The notes under the pieces: model-generated
Seen by the model: the letters and a program-made list of their open reading frames with translations, nothing else
The model's database searches: none
Told to the model about the DNA's origin: nothing
In this document: piece by piece, positions 1 through 5,098 of the stretch
Numbering within the stretch: position 1 is the stretch's first letter
Layout: each line of letters begins with the position of its first letter
Source: an uncultured Methanomassiliicoccaceae archaeon
GTDB lineage: Archaea; Thermoplasmatota; Thermoplasmata; Methanomassiliicoccales; Methanomethylophilaceae
Reading direction: 5' to 3'
NCBI GenBank assembly: GCA_945492685.1
Contig: CALYUZ010000044.1
Span: 1-6,580, forward strand
Length of the DNA stretch: 6,580 bases
Program-made: the position numbers and the translations under genes

Positions 1-648
1 AAGACCACCTTCCACAGGCCCGTGACCATCCTCTACCCTCACGAGAAGGAGTGGGTCCCGGACAACTACCGCGGACGCCCCGGACTCAGGTTCGACAGGT
101 GTCTCGGATGCGGTATCTGTGTCAGGGCATGCCCCACCACCTGTATCGAGCTCGTCGAGGTCGCGGATGACGATGGAAACATGGTCCTCAGGCCTCAGGT
201 CAACGTCGGAAGGTGCATGATGTGCGGATACTGCGCAGAGTACTGCCCCGTCGATGCGATGACCACCACCACCGATTACGAGCTCGCAGAGTTCAACAGA
301 TATGATCTGATCTACGACCCCCGCAGGCTCAACTTCGAGTACACCACCGACATGATGGAAGTGCACATCGAAGAGCACCTGATGTCCAACCTCGCGAAGG
401 GCATCACCGATCAGCCCACCGCATTCTACAACACCGACAGGCCCGTCCTGGAGGACAAGAAGTGCATCGGCTGTCAGAAGTGTGCAAAGGTCTGCCCCGT
501 AAACGCCATCGAGATGGTCGTCGTAGGACAGAACGACAAAGGAAAGGACATCAAGCGCCCCAAGATCGATGAGAAGACCTGTATCTCATGCAGCAACTGT
601 ATCATCGATTGCCCGAAGGACGCGCTCAAGATGAACGAGGTGTTGTAA
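1..648 (+). CDS. fpoI: FpoI/NuoI-like iron-sulfur subunit with an extra C-terminal 2x[4Fe-4S] domain (5' partial)
   Basis: This is the complex I iron-sulfur subunit that passes electrons from the input side to the subunits next to the membrane; it acts on the cytoplasmic face. The frame is open to base 1, and residues before the GTG at 22 (FHRPVT then ILYP) fit the conserved stretch ahead of the first cluster in NuoI. The true start is therefore upstream, and probably about 30 residues are missing. Numbering from the GTG at 22, domain one has cluster motifs at C27/C30/C33/C37 and C65/C68/C71/C75, with an extra C41 that E. coli NuoI also has, followed by the family-typical stretch YELAEFNRYDLIYD. 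NuoI normally ends about 40-50 residues later. Here a linker (about 100-138) leads to a second ferredoxin domain with motifs at C148/C151/C154/C158 and C187/C190/C193/C197, ending at residue 208. Stop is TAA, one base before fpoJ. Subunit identity is firm; the role of the extra domain is inference. Confidence 0.93.
   Translation, partial: KTTFHRPVTILYPHEKEWVPDNYRGRPGLRFDRCLGCGICVRACPTTCIELVEVADDDGNMVLRPQVNVGRCMMCGYCAEYCPVDAMTTTTDYELAEFNRYDLIYDPRRLNFEYTTDMMEVHIEEHLMSNLAKGITDQPTAFYNTDRPVLEDKKCIGCQKCAKVCPVNAIEMVVVGQNDKGKDIKRPKIDEKTCISCSNCIIDCPKDALKMNEVL
637..642 (+). promoter_or_regulatory. Ribosome binding site for fpoJ N-terminal half
   Basis: GAGGTG lies inside the last codons of fpoI, 7 bases before the ATG at 650. 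It matches the archaeal SD consensus GGAGGTGA and supports that start. Confidence 0.7.
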
Positions 649-649
649 A

Positions 650-979
650 ATGGATGCAGGAGAAATCGTCAACAACGTTTTCAACTGGTGCGGTGAGGCT
701 TTCGCCACATTCGCAAACAACCTCGATGCGTTCGCTTTCGTCGTGTTGGCAGCGATTGCCATCCTCGCAGCAATCCTCGTTGTGACCTCCAAAGAGATCA
801 TGCACAGCGCATTCTATCTCGCACTGGTCTTCACTTGTGTTGCGGTCACCTACTTCTTCCTCAACGCGGAACTCGTGGGTGTCATCCAGATGATGGTCTA
901 CGTCGGTGCTATCACCATCCTCTTCGCGTTCAGCGTCATGCTGACCAGGAGGACGATCGTCGGAGAGGAGGATGAATAA
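650..979 (+). CDS. fpoJ: FpoJ N-terminal half (NuoJ-like membrane subunit)
   Basis: Membrane-arm subunit corresponding to the first three transmembrane helices of NuoJ, 109 residues. Helices are visible at about 27-46, 52-71 and 76-97. The diagnostic part is residues 52-97: HSAFYLAL opens helix 2, and AELVGVIQMMVYVGAITILF spans the conserved acidic residue (E74) and the YVGAI segment. In NuoJ this helix contains a pi-bulge that changes shape during turnover and links quinone chemistry to proton movement. The protein stops after an acidic tail (GEEDE), and the last two NuoJ helices are in the next gene. Methanogen fpo operons are known to have a divided fpoJ, so this is probably natural rather than a sequencing error. 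About 26 residues precede the first helix, whereas bacterial NuoJ begins almost directly with it. The ATG at 650 is one base after the fpoI stop and has a good SD. Confidence 0.92.
   Translation: MDAGEIVNNVFNWCGEAFATFANNLDAFAFVVLAAIAILAAILVVTSKEIMHSAFYLALVFTCVAVTYFFLNAELVGVIQMMVYVGAITILFAFSVMLTRRTIVGEEDE
967..971 (+). promoter_or_regulatory. Ribosome binding site that decides the start of the second fpoJ piece
   Basis: GGAGG (within GGAGAGGAGG, 962-971) lies in the last codons of the first fpoJ piece. It directly abuts the ATG at 972, which is too close for use, but is 9 bases from the ATG at 981. It therefore favours 981 as the start. Confidence 0.65.
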
Positions 980-980
980 G

Positions 981-1259
981 ATGAACAGAAAGGCAGCAGC
1001 AATTCTGGCAATCACCATGATCGCAGCGATCTCCGCAATCGGTATCTTCACCGAGTGGAACGACTTCGGCTACGCCGACGATGTTCCAGAGGCCGGAGTG
1101 CCCTTCATGCCCGAGAACGGGGTACTTGCTGACAACTCGCTCAACAAGGTACTGTTCGAGACCTACGGTCCCGTCATAATCGTTCTTGGAATCGTGATGT
1201 TCACAGCAATGATCGCCGGAGTATGTATCTCCAGAGAGGAGGAGGATACCGATGATTGA
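981..1259 (+). CDS. fpoJ: FpoJ C-terminal half (NuoJ-like membrane subunit)
   Basis: A 92-residue membrane protein corresponding to the last two helices of NuoJ. Helices lie at about 4-23 and 63-84. Between them is an acidic loop of about 39 residues. The segment LNKVLFETYGPVIIVLGIV with the following AGVCISR resembles the NuoJ C-terminal pattern (LF..Y..P..., last helix, charged end). I chose the ATG at 981 because the GGAGG at 967-971 has proper spacing to it and it begins one base after the upstream stop, as at the fpoI/fpoJ junction. The alternative ATG at 972 would add three residues (MNK) and overlap the upstream gene by 8 bases. The reading frame differs from that of the first piece, so the two are separate proteins unless a frameshift joins them. 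The tail SREEEDTDD is encoded by the purine-rich stretch that serves as SD for fpoK. Stop is TGA. Confidence 0.85.
   Translation: MNRKAAAILAITMIAAISAIGIFTEWNDFGYADDVPEAGVPFMPENGVLADNSLNKVLFETYGPVIIVLGIVMFTAMIAGVCISREEEDTDD
1234..1245 (+). promoter_or_regulatory. Ribosome binding site for fpoK
   Basis: GAGAGGAGGAGG is a long purine run in the end of the second fpoJ piece. Its 3'-most GGAGG (1241-1245) is 6 bases before the ATG at 1252. It contains overlapping SD copies and at the same time encodes the run of Glu in the upstream protein. Confidence 0.7.
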
Positions 1260-1554
1260 TATCTCGTTCTTCCTCGTATTCAGTGCGATCCTCTTCGGAA
1301 TCGGTATGTTCGGACTCATCTCCTCCAAGAGGGGACTGGTCACTCTGATGAGCATCGAGCTCATGCTCAACGCAGCGAACATCAACTTCGTCGCATTCGC
1401 CTCCTACGGCGGACACACCGATGGAATGGTATTCGTCATCTTCACCATCGCGATCGCGGCGGCTGAGGTTGCAGTCGGTATCGCTCTCATGCTCAACGCA
1501 TACAAGATCCAGAAGACGACCGAAGTCGACAAGCTCTCGACCATGAGGTGGTAA
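1252..1554 (+). CDS. fpoK: FpoK (NuoK-like membrane subunit)
   Basis: A 100-residue subunit of the membrane arm, the same size as E. coli NuoK and related to the MrpC antiporter subunit. Three helices are seen at about 4-23, 28-50 and 58-83. The two buried glutamates that form part of the central charged chain for proton transfer are present at exactly the E. coli positions. E36 is in SIELMLNAANINFVAF and E72 is in FTIAIAAAEVAVGIAL. The start overlaps the preceding gene by 8 bases (ATGATTGA), which implies translational coupling. The C-terminal tail is polar (from about residue 84), and its final codons contain the SD for fpoL. Stop is TAA. Identification rests on the near-complete family pattern, and nothing appears damaged. 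Confidence 0.96.
   Translation: MIDISFFLVFSAILFGIGMFGLISSKRGLVTLMSIELMLNAANINFVAFASYGGHTDGMVFVIFTIAIAAAEVAVGIALMLNAYKIQKTTEVDKLSTMRW
1545..1550 (+). promoter_or_regulatory. Ribosome binding site supporting a TTG start for fpoL
   Basis: GAGGTG in the last codons of fpoK lies 5 bases before the TTG at 1556. No in-frame ATG is near, so this site is the main support for the TTG start. Confidence 0.65.
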
Positions 1555-1555
1555 T

Positions 1556-3589
1556 TTGATTGGTATACTCGATTATGTATGGCTCGTGCCCCTCGCCCCG
1601 GTCCTGTGCTTCGTCATCGCCGGATTCTTCGGAAAGAAGACTCCCCAGGGCGGAGGTTATATCGCGATCGCAGGTGCGCTCATCGCATTCATCATCGCGG
1701 CACTGGCCTCCTATGATTACTTCACAAGCGACTACTATGCGAACAACATCGCATACACTGTAGAAATGGAATGGATGGCAGTCGGTGAATTCAGCATCAA
1801 CTTCGGTGTCTACATCGATACGCTGTCCTGCATCATGATGCTCTTCGCATCCTTCATCTCCACTCTGATCTTCATCTACTCGATCGGATACATGGATGAC
1901 CAGGGTGTCAAGAAGACCAGGTACTACGCCGAGGTCTCCCTCTTCCTGACCGGAATGCTCGGGCTTGCTGTCTCCAGCAACTACCTCGAGATGTTCGTGT
2001 TCTGGGAGGTCATGGGTCTCTGTTCCTACCTGCTCATCGGATTCTGGAGCTTCACTCACCCCGAGGGTGATGAGGCTGCATTCAGAGCATCCTCTGCAGC
2101 AAAGAAGGCATTCCTCGTCACCCGTCTCGGTGACGTATGTCTGATGGCCGGACTCTTCGTCCTGCTCCACCTGTTCGGTTCCCTCGATTACGCGGACATC
2201 TTCAACTTCGATATCGCAACCGTCGACTCCAACATGTTGATGGTCGCCATCCTGTTGATGTTCGCCGGTGTCGTAGGAAAGTCCGCACAGTTCCCCTTGC
2301 ACGACTGGCTGCCCGATGCGATGGCCGGACCCACCACAGTCTCCGCGCTCATCCACGCAGCAACCATGGTCAAGGCAGGTATCTACCTCGTTGCAAGGTC
2401 CTACCCGATCTTCATCCACTGCACCGATGCGATGATCATCGTCGCCGTCATCGGTGGTGTCACTGCGATCTACACAGCATCCATGGCACTCAACAACATG
2501 AACATCAAGAGGGTCCTCGCTTACTCCACTCTGTCCCAGCTCGGATACATGGTGCTCGCTCTCGGAGCAGGTGCCTACCTGATGTCCCTGGGTATCGAAG
2601 AGGGAGAGCCCGAGCTCATGCTCCTCGGAGGAGCCGGTTACGCAGCAGGTATCTTCCACATGATCAACCACGCGTTCTTCAAGGCGCTCCTCTTCCTGTG
2701 TTCCGGATCCGTCATCCATGCGGTCGGAACCGAGGACATGCGCATGATGGGAGGACTCAGGACAAAGATGCCGATCACCGCATACACCATGCTCATCGGT
2801 TCCCTGTCCATCGCGGGTATCCCCATTCTGAGCGGATTCTGGTCCAAGGATCTGGTGCTCGAGGCTGCATTCGCACCCTTCCACCACGGACTCGGAGCAG
2901 GTTCCATCTTCATGGTGCTGTTCATCCTCGGAATGATCACCGCTTTCATGACCGCGTTCTACATGTTCCGCATGTGGTTCATGACCTTCTGCGGAGAGCC
3001 CCGCGGCCACTGCCACGGTGAGTCTCCCAAGCCGATGACCGTACCTCTCTGCATCCTTGCAGTGTTCGCGGTCATCAGTGGTCTGTTCGTCGTGTTCGAC
3101 GGATCGTACTACATCCTCGAATCCCTCCGTACCACCATCGACACCGTGATCCCCTTCCACACCGGAATGGAGATCGTCGAGGAGATCTTCACCGCAATCC
3201 CCACCTATGTGGCGCTTGTGCTGGCGGTCGTCGGTATCGGAATCGCTTGGAAGCTGTACGTCAAGACACCCTACGATGCTGAGGCATTCAAGCCCGAGAA
3301 CCACGGTGCACTCTACAACTTCAACGCGAAGAGGCACTACTTCCCCGAGCTCTACAACTGGATCTCTTGGAAGTTCGGAGCCGGAGTCGCAAAGGGAGTC
3401 AACGCACTCGACGTCCATGTCGTCGACGGAACCGTCAACGGACTGTCCAACGCAGTCGTCGGCGGAGGAGAGGGTCTCAGCGCGGTCCAGACCGGATACG
3501 TCCGCGACTACGCTGGTCTCGTCGCAGTCGGGGTCATCTCGATCCTGGCAGTGTTCTGCCTGATCTTCCTTTACGGAGGCGGATTCTGA
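1556..3589 (+). CDS. fpoL: FpoL (NuoL-like antiporter subunit at the end of the membrane arm)
   Basis: The 677-residue proton-translocating subunit. Its length is close to methanogen FpoL and longer than E. coli NuoL (613). The NuoL helix pattern is complete. Key ion-path residues are intact: E151 in FWEVMGLCSYLL (E144 of E. coli), K242 in GKSAQFPLHDWLPDAMAGPT (K229), H267 in VSALIHAATMVKAG (H254, the same 25-residue spacing from the Lys as in E. coli), and K431/D432 in FWSKD (K399/D400). NINHAFFKALLF-type (MINHAFFKALLFL, 369-381) and NIKRVLAYSTLSQLGYM motifs are also present. After residue about 565 comes an amphipathic stretch and a last helix (about 652-673), matching the long lateral helix that runs along the membrane arm. 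Start is TTG at 1556, one base after the fpoK stop, with SD GAGGTG. Stop TGA overlaps the fpoM ATG by one base. A loop at 479-491 holds C479 and the triplet H485-C486-H487. Confidence 0.96.
   Translation: MIGILDYVWLVPLAPVLCFVIAGFFGKKTPQGGGYIAIAGALIAFIIAALASYDYFTSDYYANNIAYTVEMEWMAVGEFSINFGVYIDTLSCIMMLFASFISTLIFIYSIGYMDDQGVKKTRYYAEVSLFLTGMLGLAVSSNYLEMFVFWEVMGLCSYLLIGFWSFTHPEGDEAAFRASSAAKKAFLVTRLGDVCLMAGLFVLLHLFGSLDYADIFNFDIATVDSNMLMVAILLMFAGVVGKSAQFPLHDWLPDAMAGPTTVSALIHAATMVKAGIYLVARSYPIFIHCTDAMIIVAVIGGVTAIYTASMALNNMNIKRVLAYSTLSQLGYMVLALGAGAYLMSLGIEEGEPELMLLGGAGYAAGIFHMINHAFFKALLFLCSGSVIHAVGTEDMRMMGGLRTKMPITAYTMLIGSLSIAGIPILSGFWSKDLVLEAAFAPFHHGLGAGSIFMVLFILGMITAFMTAFYMFRMWFMTFCGEPRGHCHGESPKPMTVPLCILAVFAVISGLFVVFDGSYYILESLRTTIDTVIPFHTGMEIVEEIFTAIPTYVALVLAVVGIGIAWKLYVKTPYDAEAFKPENHGALYNFNAKRHYFPELYNWISWKFGAGVAKGVNALDVHVVDGTVNGLSNAVVGGGEGLSAVQTGYVRDYAGLVAVGVISILAVFCLIFLYGGGF
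3575..3579 (+). promoter_or_regulatory. Ribosome binding site that decides the start of fpoM
   Basis: GGAGG in the Gly-rich end of fpoL (YGGGF) is 9 bases before the ATG at 3589. It supports this start over the longer open frame that extends upstream into fpoL. Confidence 0.65.
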
Positions 3590-5085
3590 TGGATATTCCA
3601 ATTCTTTCCTTACTCGTAATCATACCCTTAATCGGAGCTCTCGCAACGCTCTTCATGGGCGGACAGAGGGCTGAAAAGGCAAAGTACGTAGCCGTAGCGT
3701 TCTCCGCGATCGTCCTTGCGCTCGCGCTGTACGTCACCTTCGTGGGATACAACAACATGGCGGACCTCGCTGATCTGAAGGAGTCCTATGTCTGGTTCAA
3801 GGCAGCCGGTCTTCAGATGAACATCATCTTCGCCATCGATGGCCTCAGCATCCTGATGGTCCTCCTCACAGCCATCCTCGTCTTCCTCGTCGTCATCTTC
3901 TCTTGGCACGAGGAGGACAAGCCCAACTACTATCACGCGCTCCTGCTCGCGATGGAGGTCGGACTCATGGGTGTCTACATGGCACAGGACTTCTTCCTGT
4001 TCTACATCATGTGGGAGGTCACCCTCATCCCGATGTACTTCATGATCTCTTGGTATGGAGGACCCCGCAGACACTACTCTGCGATCAAGTTCTTCATCTA
4101 CACGCACGTGGCATCCGTCATCATGCTGATCGGAATCTTCGCTGTCGTGTTCCAGACCCAGATCGGTGCAGAGTACATCAGCTTCGCATTCGAGGCTGTC
4201 AGGAACGGCGCTACCCTGGCACCCGCATTCCAGACGTTCTTCTTCGGTCTGCTCTTCTTCGGATTTGCAGTCAAGATGCCCGTCCCGCCCTTCCACACAT
4301 GGCTGCCCGACGCACACGTCGAGGCACCTACCGGAGGATCCGTCCTTCTGGCAGGAGTCATGCTTAAGATGGGATCCTACGGAATCATCAGGGTCTGCCT
4401 CGACAGCGCGATCTTCCCCGACGCAATGGCATTCTGGCAGCCCATCATGATCGGACTCGGAATCTTCGCCATGGTCTACGGAGCATACGCCTGTATCGCT
4501 CAGAACGACCTCAAGAAGATGGTCGCATACTCCTCCATCAGCCACATGGGAATGGTGCTGGTCGGTATGGGATGCAACTCCGTCATCGGCATCGAGTTCG
4601 CCATCTTCCAGATGTTCGCCCACGGAATCATCTCCGGTGTCCTGTTCATGGTCTGCGGTATCGCAGGTCACAACTTCGGTACCAGGGACATGCGTCTCCT
4701 CGGCGGACTCGCAGGAAAGTTCCCCGTATATGCACTGTTCATGATGTTCGGATTCATGGCATCCCTCGGACTGCCCGGTCTCATGGGATTCATAGCGGAG
4801 TTCGGTCTCCTCTTCGGACTTTGGGAATACCTGGTCTCCCAGGGACTCGAGGTCCTCATCGTATTCGGACTGCTGGACATGATGCTCACTGCAGGTTACT
4901 ACCTCTGGGCTATGCAGAAGACCCTCTTCGGAAAGCTCACCGACAAGATCGATCTGACCCACTGCCACGACATCGCAAAGAACGAGGTCGCAGTGCTCGC
5001 AGTCCTCTGCGCACTGATCGCGCTCTTCGGTATCTGGCCGACACTGGCTCTCGACTTCGTGATGCCTTTCGCAGGAGCATTCTAA
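3589..5085 (+). CDS. fpoM: FpoM (NuoM-like antiporter subunit)
   Basis: A 498-residue proton-translocating subunit of the membrane arm, the usual NuoM length (E. coli 509). Ion-path residues are all present. E143 in YIMWEVTLIPMYF matches E144 of E. coli. K229 in FAVKMPVPPFHTWLPDAHVE matches K234. K260 in GVMLKMGSYG matches K265. E403 in GFIAEFG matches E407, the terminal glutamate that distinguishes NuoM from NuoL and NuoN. NDLKKMVAYSSISHMGMVLVG is also family-typical, and about 14 hydrophobic helices can be traced. The frame stays open upstream to about 3367 inside fpoL, but that part translates to an Arg-rich out-of-frame shadow. The ATG at 3589 shares one base with the fpoL stop, has an SD, and begins directly with the first helix. 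The two TTA leucine codons are both within the first 14 codons. A polar loop at 458-461 reads His-Cys-His-Asp. Stop is TAA. Confidence 0.96.
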   Translation: MDIPILSLLVIIPLIGALATLFMGGQRAEKAKYVAVAFSAIVLALALYVTFVGYNNMADLADLKESYVWFKAAGLQMNIIFAIDGLSILMVLLTAILVFLVVIFSWHEEDKPNYYHALLLAMEVGLMGVYMAQDFFLFYIMWEVTLIPMYFMISWYGGPRRHYSAIKFFIYTHVASVIMLIGIFAVVFQTQIGAEYISFAFEAVRNGATLAPAFQTFFFGLLFFGFAVKMPVPPFHTWLPDAHVEAPTGGSVLLAGVMLKMGSYGIIRVCLDSAIFPDAMAFWQPIMIGLGIFAMVYGAYACIAQNDLKKMVAYSSISHMGMVLVGMGCNSVIGIEFAIFQMFAHGIISGVLFMVCGIAGHNFGTRDMRLLGGLAGKFPVYALFMMFGFMASLGLPGLMGFIAEFGLLFGLWEYLVSQGLEVLIVFGLLDMMLTAGYYLWAMQKTLFGKLTDKIDLTHCHDIAKNEVAVLAVLCALIALFGIWPTLALDFVMPFAGAF

Positions 5086-5091
5086 GGAGTG
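5086..5091 (+). promoter_or_regulatory. Ribosome binding site for fpoN
   Basis: GGAGTG follows directly after the fpoM stop codon and is 7 bases before the ATG at 5099. This is the only SD in the window that lies in a non-coding gap, since the others are inside the upstream gene. An A-rich stretch precedes the start. Confidence 0.6.
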
Positions 5092-5098
5092 TGAAAAA

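Noticed and set aside
22..24. GTG at 22 as the true start of fpoI
   Set aside because: The frame is open to base 1, and the residues before it fit the conserved NuoI sequence, so the gene starts before the window.
972..981. Frameshift error or programmed frameshift joining the two fpoJ pieces
   Set aside because: The second piece has its own ATG and a well-spaced SD, and divided fpoJ is known in methanogen operons.
2137..3021. A 294-residue Arg/His-rich open frame on the + strand inside fpoL
   Set aside because: Out-of-frame reading of a GC-rich gene. The Arg/His/Pro composition is typical of such shadows, and fpoL is intact across it.
3367..3588. Upstream extension of fpoM into fpoL
   Set aside because: The extra 74 residues are Arg-rich shadow sequence of fpoL, and the ATG at 3589 with its SD matches the NuoM N-terminus.
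1493..3601. A 702-residue open frame on the - strand opposite fpoL
   Set aside because: It is in register with fpoL codons and is open only because fpoL avoids TTA, CTA and TCA. Its product is an Asp/Glu/His/Cys-rich low-complexity chain with no family pattern.
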